64,000 bases of DNA, taken from Ferrigenium kumadai (GTDB taxonomy: Bacteria > Pseudomonadota > Gammaproteobacteria > Burkholderiales > Gallionellaceae). The first letter of the stretch is position 1; every line of letters begins with the position of its first letter. Both the position numbers and the translations under genes were made by a program. Positions 20,901 through 33,306 of this stretch are shown here, piece by piece. The notes under the pieces were generated by a model that was not told where the DNA came from, ran no database searches, and was given only the letters and a program-made list of their open reading frames with translations. The stretch spans positions 558,001 to 622,000 of the forward strand of contig NZ_AP019536.1 of assembly GCF_018324385.1 (NCBI RefSeq), given 5' to 3'.

Positions 20901-21104
20901 ATGGCAACTGGTACCGTAAAGTGGTTCAACGACGCAAAGGGTTTTGGTTTTATCACTCCCGATGATGGCAGCGAAGACCTGTTCGCACACTTCTCCGCTA
21001 TCAACATGAGCGGCTTCAAGTCCCTCAAAGAAGGCCAGAAGGTCTCCTTCGAAGTGGTACAAGGCCCGAAGGGCAAGCAAGCTTCCAACATTCAAGCCGC
21101 CTAA
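20901..21104 (+). CDS. Cold-shock protein (CspA family)
   Basis: 67 aa, a single cold-shock domain with RNP1 KGFGFITP and RNP2 DLFAHFSA motifs and the usual start [16 protein letters not shown]. It is a small OB-fold protein that binds single-stranded RNA and melts mRNA structure. A long leader, a strong ribosome-binding site and a downstream terminator make it a single-gene unit. Which paralogue (cspA, C, D, E) cannot be decided from sequence. Confidence 0.96.
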   Translation: MATGTVKWFNDAKGFGFITPDDGSEDLFAHFSAINMSGFKSLKEGQKVSFEVVQGPKGKQASNIQAA

Positions 21105-21130
21105 TTCAAGCGGTTTTTTTGTTGTTTAAA

Positions 21131-21159
21131 AAGCCCGCCGGACTCCGGCGGGCTTTTTT
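21131..21159 (+). terminator. Rho-independent terminator of the cold-shock gene
   Basis: 11-bp stem AAGCCCGCCGG (21131-21141) / CCGGCGGGCTT (21145-21155) with a 3-nt loop and a T-run. Confidence 0.93.
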
Positions 21160-21290
21160 ATTTGCCATCTTCCTAGGGGGCATCCTTTCCAGTCTGCCGC
21201 CCCTTGCTTGCGCCTGGCAGGCTGCTGAAAACACGGACCAGCCAGCCATTGGTAATATGGCGCCATTGCAGAACGGGACAATAACTGATC

Positions 21291-22643
21291 ATGAAATGGT
21301 TTAAACGCATACTGATCACACTTGCGGTACTGCTCGTGATTGCGGGGGCATCGCCGTTTTTCATCACGCTCAACGCTTACATTCCCCAGATCGAAAAAGA
21401 GGCCTCGACCAGACTCCAGGAGCCGGTGTCGATAAAGAGCATCAGGTTCGCCGCATTGCCATTGCCGCATGTCACGATCGACGGTATCGCGGTCGGCACA
21501 ACCGATGACATCAAGCTCGGCAAGGTGCAGGTGACCCCCGCACTTTTCTCATTGCTGCAGTCGACTAAGGTCATCAAGAGCATCGAGATCGATTCTTTGG
21601 CACTGTCGCAGAAGGGGATCGACAAGATTGCGGCTTTGGCCAAGTCGGATACCGGCAAGTTGCCGGAACAACCGCCGCAAGCCCGGGTCGAGAGCATCCG
21701 TCTCAATAAAGCCCTAGTCAGTTTCGGCAAGGCGAACTTCGGCCCGTTTGATGCACGCGTAAGCCTTGACAGCAAGGGCGAAGCCGAGGACGCATCGATT
21801 ACCACGCAGGACGGCAAGTTCAAGGCGATCATCAAGTCTGACAATTCAAAATATCTGATCGATGCCAGCGCAAAATCGTGGACATTGCCGGTCGGGCCGG
21901 CGCTCGTATTCGACGAGTTGATCATCAAGGGAGTAGCGACACGCCACGATGCCAACTTGGGTGAGGTGAGCGCCAGGCTCTACGGTGGCACAGCAATTGG
22001 CAAAATGGCCATCAGTTGGCAGAACGGGCTGCATCTCGACGGCAATCTCGACATCAAACAGGTGGAGACGCAAAAAATCGCTTCCATGCTGTCACCAGGC
22101 ACTCACGTCAGTGGCAAGCTCAGCGCCAAACCGGTTTTCTCCGCCTCGGCGGCATCCGCAGATCAGCTTATGAATGTGTTGCGGCTGGCAACGCTTTTTA
22201 ACGTCCAGAACGGCGCGCTCCACGGTGTCGATATCCAGAAAGCTGCCACCAGCTTGAACAAGCAGGGAAAGGCCAGCGGAGAAACCCGTTTCGATCAGTT
22301 GTCCGGGCATCTCCTCATGGAGCACGGCGGCTACCGTTTCTCACAACTCAGGATCGCCTCGGGTGCGTTGGCTGTCGACGGTGAGGTGAACGTCTCTTCG
22401 AAGAAGGCACTGTCGGGACGTGTCAACGCTCAGGTCAAAGCGTTGGGTACCAGCACAACCGTACCACTCAACGTTTCGGGTACGGTCGATGCACCGTTAC
22501 TCTATCCCACTGGCGGGACCATGGCGGGCGCGGCGGTCGGCACGGCCATAATGGGGCCGGGAGTCGGTACTTCGGTTGGCGTAAAAGTCGGAAACTGGGT
22601 CGAAGGCTTGTTCGGCAAGGAAGAGAAAAAGCCCAAAAAATAA
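21291..22643 (+). CDS. AsmA-family inner-membrane anchored protein
   Basis: 450 aa. One N-terminal membrane anchor (ILITLAVLLVIAGASPFFI) is followed by a large periplasmic region with AsmA-like features: repeated beta-rich segments, VSIKSIRFAALPLPHVTIDGI, and a later domain (about residues 230-400) typical of AsmA C-terminal regions (VQNGALHGVDIQKAA). A Gly-rich stretch and a Lys-rich tail end the protein (EEKKPKK). AsmA-like proteins sit between inner and outer membrane, and some move phospholipids; the substrate here is unknown. It starts 132 bp after the cold-shock terminator and is monocistronic, converging on icd. Confidence 0.8.
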   Translation: MKWFKRILITLAVLLVIAGASPFFITLNAYIPQIEKEASTRLQEPVSIKSIRFAALPLPHVTIDGIAVGTTDDIKLGKVQVTPALFSLLQSTKVIKSIEIDSLALSQKGIDKIAALAKSDTGKLPEQPPQARVESIRLNKALVSFGKANFGPFDARVSLDSKGEAEDASITTQDGKFKAIIKSDNSKYLIDASAKSWTLPVGPALVFDELIIKGVATRHDANLGEVSARLYGGTAIGKMAISWQNGLHLDGNLDIKQVETQKIASMLSPGTHVSGKLSAKPVFSASAASADQLMNVLRLATLFNVQNGALHGVDIQKAATSLNKQGKASGETRFDQLSGHLLMEHGGYRFSQLRIASGALAVDGEVNVSSKKALSGRVNAQVKALGTSTTVPLNVSGTVDAPLLYPTGGTMAGAAVGTAIMGPGVGTSVGVKVGNWVEGLFGKEEKKPKK

Positions 22644-22770
22644 GCTCGGTGATTGTCAGGGCCGTTGCGCGCAACTAGGAGATTGGCTGTCACTGCATCC
22701 CAATAGCCGGAATCCGGGCATATCCATTGCGGTGATCCTGCCGTGGCTTCAAAAGGGCGCGCCCAATAAA

Positions 22771-22795
22771 AAAGCCCGGCGGATGCCGGGCTTTT
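22771..22795. terminator. Bidirectional terminator between AsmA-like gene and icd
   Basis: 10-bp stem AAAGCCCGGC (22771-22780) / GCCGGGCTTT (22785-22794), loop GGAT, with T on the plus side and AAAAAA before the stem giving T on the minus side. It serves both convergent genes. Confidence 0.85.
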
Positions 22796-22870
22796 GTCGG
22801 ACGTGGGCCGGATCAACAAGTGCAGGATGATCGCGTCACCGAAGGCGGAGCGTTCTCTCCGTGGCTGTGC

Positions 22871-25679
<2,809 letters not shown>

Positions 25680-25684
25680 ACGGA

Positions 25685-27235
25685 TCAGCCGCGACCGCGT
25701 CCACCGCGCGGTGCGCCGCGCCCTTGCCCAGTGCCTTGTCCGGCTCCGCGCTCGCGGCGTGCGTGAGGCGCGGGCTGGAACAATCCCGGTTGCGGCATCG
25801 CCTGATGGCGCGCGGCTTCGGACAGCAGCGGTTCGCCGGCCTTCTTCGCTTGGGGTTGGCGCGGTTTCCCGGGCTGTGATCCGCTACGGGGCTGCTGGCC
25901 GTTGCGCGCCTGTTGATCACGCTGCTGCGGATTGCGCGGCTTCTGGCTCTGACCGTCATGTGACTTTTGGCCGTCACGAGGTTTCTGGCCCTGGCCTGCG
26001 CGCGGTGCGCTGGCGGTGGTGTTGCTGTGACGGCGCTGGCCGTGTTGCGGACGCGGTGGGCGCGGCGCTTCCGGCGGGATGTGCGTCGGCGGCACGAAGC
26101 TGTCTATGGTCACCTTCGGGATCGCGTGCTTGATCAGGCGCTCGATGCTCTTCAGGTACGGGAACTCCTCGCTGTCCACCAGCGAGATCGCCGCGCCGTT
26201 ACTGCCCGCGCGGCCGGTGCGGCCGATGCGGTGCACATAGTCTTCCGGCACATTCGGCAATTCGAAATTCACCACATGCGGCAGCTGGTCGATGTCCAGT
26301 CCGCGCGCAGCGATGTCGGTGGCGACCAGCACCGGCAGCGTGCCGTCCTTGAACTGCGACAGCGCCTTGGTGCGCGCCGACTGGCTCTTGTTGCCGTGGA
26401 TCGCGGCGGACGGGATGCCGTCACCGGTCAGCTTTTCCGCCAGGCGGTTCGCGCCGTGCTTGGTGCGGGTGAACACCAGCACCTGCTTCCAGTCGTTGTG
26501 CTTGATCAGGTGTGCGAGCAGGTGGCTCTTCAGCTTCTGCGGGATCAGGTGCACGCTCTGTTCGACCAGTTCGGACGTGGTGTTGCGGCGCGCTACTTCG
26601 ACATAACCTGGGTTGTGCAGCAGGCCGTCGGCCAGCGCCTTGATCTCGTCGGAGAAGGTCGCCGAGAACAGCAGGTTCTGGCGCTGTTTCGGCAGCAGCG
26701 CGAGGATCTTCTTGATGTCGCGGATGAAGCCCATGTCCAGCATGCGGTCGGCTTCGTCCAGCACCAGGATCTCGACGCCGGACAGATCCAGCGTCTTTTG
26801 TCCGACGTGGTCGAGCAATCGGCCCGGCGTGGCGACCAGGATGTCCACCTGGCCGCGCAAGGCCTTGATCTGCGGATTGATGTTCACGCCGCCGAACATC
26901 ACCATGGATTTCAGCGGGAGATACTTGCCGTAGGTCTGCACCGATTCCTCCACCTGCGCGGCGAGTTCGCGCGTCGGCGTCAGGATCAGGCAGCGCGGGC
27001 AGCCTGCGCGCGGATTCGCGGCGGGCTTTTCGGACAGGCGATGCAGGACGGGCAGCGTGAAGCCGGCGGTCTTGCCGGTGCCGGTCTGTGCGCCGGCCAG
27101 CAGGTCGCCGCCCTTCAGCACCTGCGGGATGGCCTGAGCCTGGACGGGGGTGGGGTGCGTGTAGCCGGCATCGGCGATGGCGCGCAGGATGGGTTCGGCC
27201 AGGTTCAGGCCGGCAAAAGAAATTTCATTAGACAA
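25685..27235 (-). CDS. rhlE: DEAD-box ATP-dependent RNA helicase, RhlE-like
   Basis: 516 aa. Q motif ([14 protein letters not shown]), Walker [20 protein letters not shown] (VLDEADRML), SAT, and [10 protein letters not shown] are all present, so the core (about 1-370) is complete. The C-terminal third (about 390-516) is a low-complexity Gln/Arg/Gly/Pro tail ending in [12 protein letters not shown], usual for RNA-binding tails of RhlE-type helicases. It remodels RNA structures, commonly in ribosome assembly or mRNA decay. The assignment to RhlE rather than another DEAD-box subgroup is moderately sure. Confidence 0.88.
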   Translation of the reverse strand: MSNEISFAGLNLAEPILRAIADAGYTHPTPVQAQAIPQVLKGGDLLAGAQTGTGKTAGFTLPVLHRLSEKPAANPRAGCPRCLILTPTRELAAQVEESVQTYGKYLPLKSMVMFGGVNINPQIKALRGQVDILVATPGRLLDHVGQKTLDLSGVEILVLDEADRMLDMGFIRDIKKILALLPKQRQNLLFSATFSDEIKALADGLLHNPGYVEVARRNTTSELVEQSVHLIPQKLKSHLLAHLIKHNDWKQVLVFTRTKHGANRLAEKLTGDGIPSAAIHGNKSQSARTKALSQFKDGTLPVLVATDIAARGLDIDQLPHVVNFELPNVPEDYVHRIGRTGRAGSNGAAISLVDSEEFPYLKSIERLIKHAIPKVTIDSFVPPTHIPPEAPRPPRPQHGQRRHSNTTASAPRAGQGQKPRDGQKSHDGQSQKPRNPQQRDQQARNGQQPRSGSQPGKPRQPQAKKAGEPLLSEAARHQAMPQPGLFQPAPHARRERGAGQGTGQGRGAPRGGRGRG

Positions 27236-27367
27236 GTTTTATGACTCCAGCGACGGCCTGAAGCCCTACAGGGCACACCAATCGAGGCAGACGGATTAAG
27301 CGATCGGAACGATCGGGAGTGTTCGGGAAGGCCGCTGCACCGATTGGTTGGGAGCAGGGCGGCGCGC

Positions 27368-27373
27368 ATTATA
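27368..27373 (-). promoter_or_regulatory. Probable -10 box of the DEAD-box helicase gene
   Basis: TATAAT on the minus strand followed by GCGCGCC; it leaves a leader of about 130 nt before the helicase start. No strong -35. Confidence 0.5.
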
Positions 27374-27470
27374 TACCCATACTGCGACTTTCGAAGCGAG
27401 GTATGGGCGGCGGCGCGCAGAAAACAGCGCTTGGGCTGGGCGCGGGTGGGCTTTGCCGGGGTTCATCGGG

Positions 27471-27476
27471 TATAAT
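27471..27476 (+). promoter_or_regulatory. Probable -10 box of the fmdB-DUF502-aspS operon
   Basis: TATAAT followed by GCGCGCC, 35 bp before the fmdB-type gene, with AGGAGG as ribosome-binding site before its ATG. The -35 region is weak. Confidence 0.5.
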
Positions 27477-27510
27477 GCGCGCCTTTGAAATTACCCGATA
27501 GGAGGATGTT

Positions 27511-27750
27511 ATGCCTATTTATGCTTATGCCTGTTCCAGCTGCGGCGTGCAAAAGGACGTGATGCAGAAGATGAGCGATGCGCCGCTCACCGTTTGCCCG
27601 GAGTGCGGCAAGGAAACCTTTACGAAACAATTGACTGCCGCCGGCTTCCAGTTGAAGGGTAACGGCTACTACGTCACCGACTTCAAGAACAAGCCCAAGG
27701 CTGAGTGCGCGCCCTGTGCCAGCGCGGGCTCCTGCCCGATGGCTAGCTGA
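27511..27750 (+). CDS. FmdB-family zinc-ribbon protein
   Basis: 79 aa. The N-terminal zinc ribbon has the pairs CSSC (Cys8, Cys11) and CPEC, spaced as in the FmdB/CxxC_CxxC_SSSS family (MPIYAYACSSCG). The tail has further Cys residues (CAPCASAGSC). Function is not known for most members; some have been named putative regulatory proteins. In betaproteobacteria it is commonly the first gene before a DUF502 gene and aspS, as here. It is 3 bp from the next gene. Confidence 0.9.
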   Translation: MPIYAYACSSCGVQKDVMQKMSDAPLTVCPECGKETFTKQLTAAGFQLKGNGYYVTDFKNKPKAECAPCASAGSCPMAS

Positions 27751-27753
27751 TCG

Positions 27754-28383
27754 ATGAAAAAATACCTCATCACCGGGCTGCTGGTCTGGGTTCCGCTCGG
27801 CATCACCCTCTGGGTGCTGAACCTGACCATCACCACGATGGACCAGACCCTGTTGCTGCTGCCAGAGCAATTGCGGCCGGACAATCTGTTGCCCATCCAT
27901 ATTCCCGGTCTGGGCATCATCCTGACGCTGGCTGTGGTGCTGCTCACCGGCCTGCTGATCCGCAACGTGTTCGGTCAGCGGCTGTGGGACGCTTCCGAGA
28001 AGGCGATGCTGCATGTGCCGTTCGTGGGCAGCATCTACAAGGGCGTGAAGCAGGTCAGCGACACCTTGTTGTCGGGCAGCGGCAATTCGTTCCGCAAGGT
28101 GCTGCTGGTGCGCTATCCGCATCCGCAAGCATGGTCGCTGGCGTTCCAGACCGGCGTACCGGGCGAGGTGAGTAGCCGCTTCGATGAAGAATATGTGGCA
28201 GTGTTCATTCCCACTACGCCCAGCCCGGTGAATGGTTTCTATTTCTATGTGCGCCGTGCCGACACCATCGAACTGGATATGACCGTAGACGTGGCGCTGC
28301 GCACCATCGTGTCGATGGGCGTGGTCGCCACGCCCGAGACCGCACATGCCCAGGCGGCCGGCCAGATTTCCAAGCAAGACTAA
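27754..28383 (+). CDS. DUF502 family membrane protein
   Basis: 209 aa. Two membrane segments near the N-terminus (YLITGLLVWVPLGITLWVL and IPGLGIILTLAVVLLTGLLI) precede a soluble beta-rich domain. Conserved DUF502 residues are seen in PFVGSIYKGVKQVSDTL and VFIPTTPSPVNGFYFYV. Plant relatives (COV proteins) are involved in vascular patterning, but no bacterial function is established. It sits between the FmdB-type gene and aspS. Confidence 0.9.
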   Translation: MKKYLITGLLVWVPLGITLWVLNLTITTMDQTLLLLPEQLRPDNLLPIHIPGLGIILTLAVVLLTGLLIRNVFGQRLWDASEKAMLHVPFVGSIYKGVKQVSDTLLSGSGNSFRKVLLVRYPHPQAWSLAFQTGVPGEVSSRFDEEYVAVFIPTTPSPVNGFYFYVRRADTIELDMTVDVALRTIVSMGVVATPETAHAQAAGQISKQD

Positions 28384-28410
28384 TCCCGTTTTTTACCAAG
28401 AAGCCGAATC

Positions 28411-30213
28411 ATGCGAACTCATTACTGTGGACTCCTCAACACCGACCAACTCGACCAGACCGTGAGCATTTGCGGCTGGGCGCATCGCCGCCGCGACCAC
28501 GGCGGGGTGATCTTCATCGACCTGCGCGACCGTGAAGGCCTAGCTCAGGTCGTGTGTGATCCGGATCGCGCCGAGATGTTCAAGATCGCCGAGTCCGTGC
28601 GCAGCGAGTTCGTGCTGCGCATCACCGGCAAGGTGCGTCGTCGCCCGGAAGGCACGACCAACTCGAACATCACCAGCGGCGAAATCGAAATCCTGTGCCA
28701 CGAGATCGAAGTGCTGAACAGCGCGGTGACGCCTCCGTTCCAGCTCGACGACGAGAACCTCTCCGAGAACGTGCGCCTGACCCATCGCGTGGTCGACCTG
28801 CGCCGTCCGCAGATGCAGAAGAACATGATGCTGCGCTACAAGGTCGCGATGGCATTCCGTCGCTTCCTCGACAGCCGCGGCTTCATCGATATCGAGACGC
28901 CGATGCTGACCAAGTCCACGCCGGAAGGCGCACGCGACTACCTGGTGCCGTCGCGCGTGCATCCGGGCGAGTTCTTCGCGCTGCCGCAGTCGCCGCAGCT
29001 GTTCAAGCAGATGCTGATGGTGGCCGGCTTCGACCGCTACTACCAGGTCACCAAGTGTTTCCGCGACGAAGACCTGCGCGCCGACCGCCAGCCCGAATTC
29101 ACCCAGGTCGATATCGAGACCTCGTTCCTGAACGAGGCGCAGATCACCGCGATAATGGAAGAGATGATCCGCACCGTGTTCAAGGAAACGATGGATGTGG
29201 ACCTGCCCAATCCGTTCCCGCGCATGACCCACGCCGAGGCGATGGCGCGCTTCGGTTCGGACAAGCCAGACCTGCGCGTGACGCTGGAACTGACAGAAGT
29301 GACCGACGCGGTGAAGGATGTCGCGTTCAAGGTGTTCGCCGGCGTGGCGAATTCCGATAGCGGCCGCGTGGCTGCATTGCGCGTGCCTGGCGGCGCGGCG
29401 TTCACACGCGGCGAGATCGACGAGTACACCAAGTTCGTCGGCATCTATGGCGCGAAGGGCCTGGCCTACATCAAGGTCAACGACATCACACAACTCAACG
29501 AGACCGGTCTGCAGTCGCCCATCGTGAAGAACATCCACGAGGCCGCATTGAAGACCATCGTCGAGAGCACCGGTGCGCAGAATGGCGACATCATCTTCTT
29601 CGGCGCGGACAAGACGAAGATCGTCAACGACGCGCTGGGCGCGTTGCGCAGCAAGATCGGCCACGAGAAGGGCTACACCAACGGCAAGGCATGGGAGCCG
29701 CTGTGGGTGGTGGACTTCCCCATGTTCGAATACGACGACGAAGACAAGCGCTGGACTGCTTGCCACCATCCGTTCACTTCGCCCAAGGACGAGCATGTCG
29801 CCCTGCTGGAAAGCGATCCGGGTAAGTGTCTGGCCAAGGCCTACGACTTGGCTCTGAATGGCTGGGAAATCGGCGGCGGCTCGGTGCGTATCCACAAGGA
29901 AGAGGTGCAGAGCACCGTGTTCCGCGCGCTCAACATCGGTGCGGAAGAAGCACAGCTCAAGTTCGGCTTCCTGCTCGATGCGTTGCAATACGGTGCGCCC
30001 CCGCACGGCGGCCTGGCCTTCGGCCTGGATCGCATCGTCACCATGATGACCGGCGCCGAGTCGATCCGCGACGTGATCGCCTTCCCCAAGACCCAGCGCG
30101 CGCAGTGCCTGTTGACCCATGCGCCGAGCGCAGTGGACGAGAAGCAGCTGCGCGACCTGCACATCCGCCTGCGCCAGCAGACTCAGGCTACCGTGGAAGT
30201 CGCCAAGGAATAA
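28411..30213 (+). CDS. aspS: Aspartyl-tRNA synthetase
   Basis: 600 aa, bacterial-type length. N-terminal OB-fold anticodon-binding domain ([21 protein letters not shown]), class II motif 2 region ([20 protein letters not shown]), the bacterial GAD insertion (about 290-420) and motif 3 [13 protein letters not shown]. It charges tRNA-Asp; many bacterial forms without GatCAB partners discriminate Asn, which cannot be judged here. The downstream RNase gene starts 3 bp after the stop, implying one transcript. Confidence 0.98.
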   Translation: MRTHYCGLLNTDQLDQTVSICGWAHRRRDHGGVIFIDLRDREGLAQVVCDPDRAEMFKIAESVRSEFVLRITGKVRRRPEGTTNSNITSGEIEILCHEIEVLNSAVTPPFQLDDENLSENVRLTHRVVDLRRPQMQKNMMLRYKVAMAFRRFLDSRGFIDIETPMLTKSTPEGARDYLVPSRVHPGEFFALPQSPQLFKQMLMVAGFDRYYQVTKCFRDEDLRADRQPEFTQVDIETSFLNEAQITAIMEEMIRTVFKETMDVDLPNPFPRMTHAEAMARFGSDKPDLRVTLELTEVTDAVKDVAFKVFAGVANSDSGRVAALRVPGGAAFTRGEIDEYTKFVGIYGAKGLAYIKVNDITQLNETGLQSPIVKNIHEAALKTIVESTGAQNGDIIFFGADKTKIVNDALGALRSKIGHEKGYTNGKAWEPLWVVDFPMFEYDDEDKRWTACHHPFTSPKDEHVALLESDPGKCLAKAYDLALNGWEIGGGSVRIHKEEVQSTVFRALNIGAEEAQLKFGFLLDALQYGAPPHGGLAFGLDRIVTMMTGAESIRDVIAFPKTQRAQCLLTHAPSAVDEKQLRDLHIRLRQQTQATVEVAKE

Positions 30214-30216
30214 ACG

Positions 30217-30597
30217 ATGGCGCGTTCGCTACGTCCATTGCTGCTTGCGGCGCTGCTGTGGCTGCCGCAGGTGCCGGCGGCGGCAGCATCGGAGCAGATC
30301 GATGCTGCAAGCGGATTGCCCGTCATCGCGGCGGCCGCGCTGCCCGCCGAAGCACGCGACACGTTGCGCGCGATCGAGCGGGGCGGGCCGTTCGCCTATG
30401 AACGCGACGGAGTGGTGTTCAAGAACTACGAGCGGGTGCTGCCGAAGCAGCGGCGCGGCTATTATCATGAATACACGGTGAAGACGCCGGGGGCGCGCAA
30501 TCGCGGTGCGCGGCGCATCGTGTGCGGGCAGCCGGTGGAGTGTTATTACACCGGCGATCACTACAAGACTTTCAAGCGTATCCGGGAACAGCCATGA
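30217..30597 (+). CDS. Secreted guanyl-specific ribonuclease, barnase (N1/T1) family
   Basis: 126 aa with a clear signal peptide (RSLRPLLLAALLWLPQVPAAAA). The mature domain is about 100 aa with barnase-like landmarks: GVVFKNYERVLP, the catalytic Glu in YYHEYTVKTPG, Arg in RNRGARR and the terminal His in YYTGDHYKTF. Barnase-type enzymes cut RNA after guanine. With a signal peptide the enzyme would act outside the cytoplasm. The stop codon overlaps the start of the barstar-like gene by 4 nt (ATGA), so toxin and inhibitor are made from one message. Confidence 0.9.
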   Translation: MARSLRPLLLAALLWLPQVPAAAASEQIDAASGLPVIAAAALPAEARDTLRAIERGGPFAYERDGVVFKNYERVLPKQRRGYYHEYTVKTPGARNRGARRIVCGQPVECYYTGDHYKTFKRIREQP

Positions 30598-30992
30598 ATC
30601 TGCTGGCACAACAACTGAACAGTCCATCCAGGGCGGGCAGCTATATGCTGACATGCAGCGTGGATGAGTTGCTCGCTGCAGTTGCCGAGGCGAACTTCGC
30701 GCTGTTCGACGCCGACCTCAAAGGCGTCAAGGGCAAGGCGAACCTGCTCAACGCGCTGGCGCGCGCCGCCGGTTTCCCGCCGGAATTCGGCGCGAACTGG
30801 GATGCGCTGGCGGATGACCTGTGCGACCTGTCGTGGTGCGGCGAGAAGGCCGGTTACGTGCTGCTGTTGCGCAACGTCAGCGATACCTTCGGCTTGTCCG
30901 CCAACGACCGCGAGATCGCGCAGGACATCCTCGCCGACACGGTGGTGTACTGGCGGCAGCGCAACAAGGCTTTCTGGATATTCTTCATCTGA
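30594..30992 (+). CDS. Barstar-like ribonuclease inhibitor
   Basis: 132 aa from the ATG at 30594. The barstar core is seen in FALFDADLKGVKGKANLLNALA and FGANWDALADDLCDLSW; the acidic helix with Asp residues is what barstar uses to plug the barnase active site. It is cytoplasmic (no signal), as expected for protection against unexported RNase. It overlaps the RNase gene by 4 nt; nudB starts 3 bp downstream. The partner relation is inferred from family and overlap. Confidence 0.9.
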   Translation: MNLLAQQLNSPSRAGSYMLTCSVDELLAAVAEANFALFDADLKGVKGKANLLNALARAAGFPPEFGANWDALADDLCDLSWCGEKAGYVLLLRNVSDTFGLSANDREIAQDILADTVVYWRQRNKAFWIFFI

Positions 30993-30995
30993 GGC

Positions 30996-31451
30996 ATGAC
31001 GACCTACAAACGGCCGGTCTCGGTGCTGGTGGTGGTCTACACTTCCAATCTTGATGTGTTGTTGCTGGAGCGAGCCGATTACCCCGGCTACTGGCAATCG
31101 GTCACCGGCAGCTGCGAACCGGGTGAGGATTTGCGCGACACGGCGATCCGCGAAGTGAGCGAGGAGACCGGTCTGGATGCTTTGCAATATGCGCTGAGCG
31201 ACTGGCAGTCGCAGAACGTCTACGAGATATATCCGCACTGGCGCCACCGCTACCCGCCCGGCGTCACCCACAACACCGAGCATGTGTTCGGCCTGCAACT
31301 GCCGCATCGTGTCGATGTCCAACTCGCGCCGGGCGAGCACTTGAACTTCGAGTGGTTACCGTGGCAGGATGCGGCGAATAAAGTATTTTCACCGAGCAAC
31401 CGTGCGGCGATACTCCAATTACCGGTGCTCGCACAAAGGCCAGTTAAATGA
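30996..31451 (+). CDS. nudB: Dihydroneopterin triphosphate diphosphatase
   Basis: 151 aa with one Nudix box [20 protein letters not shown] (followed by TGL), matching GX5EX7REUXEEXGU. The start [11 protein letters not shown] and the C-terminal [12 protein letters not shown] segment resemble NudB, which removes pyrophosphate from dihydroneopterin triphosphate in folate synthesis; aspS-nudB neighbourhood is common in proteobacteria. The final ATGA overlaps nadA by 4 nt. Confidence 0.9.
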   Translation: MTTYKRPVSVLVVVYTSNLDVLLLERADYPGYWQSVTGSCEPGEDLRDTAIREVSEETGLDALQYALSDWQSQNVYEIYPHWRHRYPPGVTHNTEHVFGLQLPHRVDVQLAPGEHLNFEWLPWQDAANKVFSPSNRAAILQLPVLAQRPVK

Positions 31452-32545
31452 GCAAAAACGTCATCTCCATACCCTACGACCATCCCGATGTCGCACAGTC
31501 TGGTTGCAGCACGGCACGGGCGTGGGCGAAGCGGCCACTGGAGCCGGCGCCGGAGCAGAGGGCCGAGTTGATCGCGCGCATCAAGCGCCTGCTCAAGGAG
31601 CAGGACGCAGTGCTGGTGTCGCATTACTACGTGCATCCAGACTTGCAGGATCTCGCCGAGGAGACGGGCGGCATCGTGTCCGACTCGCTGGATATGGCGA
31701 ACTTCGGCCACCAGCATCCGGCAAAGACCATCGTGGTCGCGGGCGTGCGCTTCATGGGCGAGACCGCGAAGATACTCAATCCGGAGAAGCGCGTGCTGAT
31801 GCCGGACCTCGAGGCGGAATGTTCGCTCGACCTCGGCTGTCCGGCGGACGAGTTCGCCGCGTTCTGCGATGCGCATCCGGACCGCACCGTGGTGGTGTAC
31901 GCCAATACCAGTGCGGCGGTTAAAGCGCGCGCCGACTGGATGGTGACCAGCTCGATCGCGCTGCCCATCGTCAAGCACCTGAAAGAGCGCGGCGAGAAGA
32001 TCCTGTGGGCGCCAGACCGCCATCTGGGCAGTTACATCCAGGAACAGACCGGTGCGGACATGCTGCTTTGGCAGGGCTCGTGCATCGTGCATGACGAATA
32101 CAAGGCGAAAGAGCTGCAGGAACTCAAGGCGCAACACCCCGGCGCGTTGGTGCTGGTGCACCCCGAATCCCCGCGCGCGGTGGTCAAGCTGGCGGATGTG
32201 GTCGGCTCCACCACGCAACTCATCAAGGCCGCACAGCATTCCGATGCGAAGGAGTTCATCGTCGCCACCGACAACGGCATTCTGCACAAGATGCGTGCGC
32301 TGTGTCCGGGCAAGATTTTCCTCGAGGCGCCCACCGCAGGGTATGGCGCGACCTGTACCAGTTGCAGCCATTGTCCGTGGATGGCGATGAACGGCCTGAT
32401 CAATCTCGCCGATGTACTGGAGACGGGAAAAAACGAGATCTACGTCGATCCGGCCATCATCCCGAGCGCCGTCAGGCCGATCCAGCGCATGCTGGATTTC
32501 GCCAAGCAGATCAACCTGCCGACACGCGGCATCGGCAACGCTTAG
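31448..32545 (+). CDS. nadA: Quinolinate synthase
   Basis: 365 aa. Three Cys in family contexts can bind the [4Fe-4S] cluster: [19 protein letters not shown] and [34 protein letters not shown] is the substrate-site segment near the N-terminus. It condenses iminoaspartate and dihydroxyacetone phosphate to quinolinate in NAD synthesis. It overlaps nudB by 4 nt; no nadB or nadC is visible nearby. Confidence 0.97.
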   Translation: MSKNVISIPYDHPDVAQSGCSTARAWAKRPLEPAPEQRAELIARIKRLLKEQDAVLVSHYYVHPDLQDLAEETGGIVSDSLDMANFGHQHPAKTIVVAGVRFMGETAKILNPEKRVLMPDLEAECSLDLGCPADEFAAFCDAHPDRTVVVYANTSAAVKARADWMVTSSIALPIVKHLKERGEKILWAPDRHLGSYIQEQTGADMLLWQGSCIVHDEYKAKELQELKAQHPGALVLVHPESPRAVVKLADVVGSTTQLIKAAQHSDAKEFIVATDNGILHKMRALCPGKIFLEAPTAGYGATCTSCSHCPWMAMNGLINLADVLETGKNEIYVDPAIIPSAVRPIQRMLDFAKQINLPTRGIGNA

Positions 32546-32559
32546 GCTGCGGGGTTCCG

Positions 32560-33306
32560 GTGCCAGCCCTGAAGATCGCCACCTACAATATCCACAAGGG
32601 CTTTTCCCATTTCAATCGCCGCGTGGTGCTGCACGAACTGCGCGACCGTTTGCACGAGCTGGACGCCGACATCGTGTTCCTGCAAGAGGTGCAGGGCGAG
32701 CATGTGCGCCACCCCGAGCGTTACCATAACTACCCGGACGAGCCGCAGCACGAGTTCATCGCGGGCGAGGTATGGCCGCATCACGCTTATGGCAAGAACG
32801 CGGTGTATCAACTCGGCCACCACGGCAATGCCATCCTCAGCCGTTTCCCCATCCTGTGCTCGGTGAACAAGGACGTCTCCGCGCACCGTTTCGAGAGCCG
32901 CGGCCTGCTGCATTGCGAGGTCGACATCGGCGGGCGTTATCGCGTCCATTGCCTGTGCGTGCACTTCGGCCTGTTCGCCAAGGGGAGGCGCGTGCAGACG
33001 CGCGCGCTGATCGAGCACGTCAAGGAGAATATCCCGGACGGCATGCCGCTGATCGTTGCCGGAGACTTCAACGACTGGAGCAACCAGTCGAGCCGGACCC
33101 TGGCCAGCGAGCTGGGCATGCATGACGTGTTCCAGATGCACGGCGGCAAGCTGGCGCGCAGCTATCCCGCCGCGCTACCCCTGTTCCGCCTTGACCGCAT
33201 CTACGTGCGCGGCTTCGGCGTGCTGCACAGCGATGTGCATTTCGGTGCGGCATGGCAGCGTCTGTCAGACCATGCCGCGCTTTCCGCTCAAGTGAAGAGA
33301 ACATGA
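32560..33306 (+). CDS. Endonuclease/exonuclease/phosphatase family protein
   Basis: 248 aa from a GTG at 32560; the frame upstream lies inside nadA. EEP-fold landmarks: LKIATYNIHKGF (metal Asn), DIVFLQEVQGE (metal Glu), GHHGNAILSRFP, VHFGLF and VAGDFNDWS (catalytic Asp-x-Asn), and the final SDHAAL (general base Asp-His). Members include nucleases and phospholipid or inositol phosphatases. Directly before clsB, with which it overlaps by 4 nt, a lipid-related substrate is conceivable but unproven. Confidence 0.87.
   Translation: MPALKIATYNIHKGFSHFNRRVVLHELRDRLHELDADIVFLQEVQGEHVRHPERYHNYPDEPQHEFIAGEVWPHHAYGKNAVYQLGHHGNAILSRFPILCSVNKDVSAHRFESRGLLHCEVDIGGRYRVHCLCVHFGLFAKGRRVQTRALIEHVKENIPDGMPLIVAGDFNDWSNQSSRTLASELGMHDVFQMHGGKLARSYPAALPLFRLDRIYVRGFGVLHSDVHFGAAWQRLSDHAALSAQVKRT

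Noticed and set aside
21119-21304. 61-aa ORF after the cold-shock gene with a hydrophobic N-terminus
   Set aside because: Its first codons lie in the terminator hairpin of the cold-shock gene, and the end overlaps the start of the AsmA-like gene.
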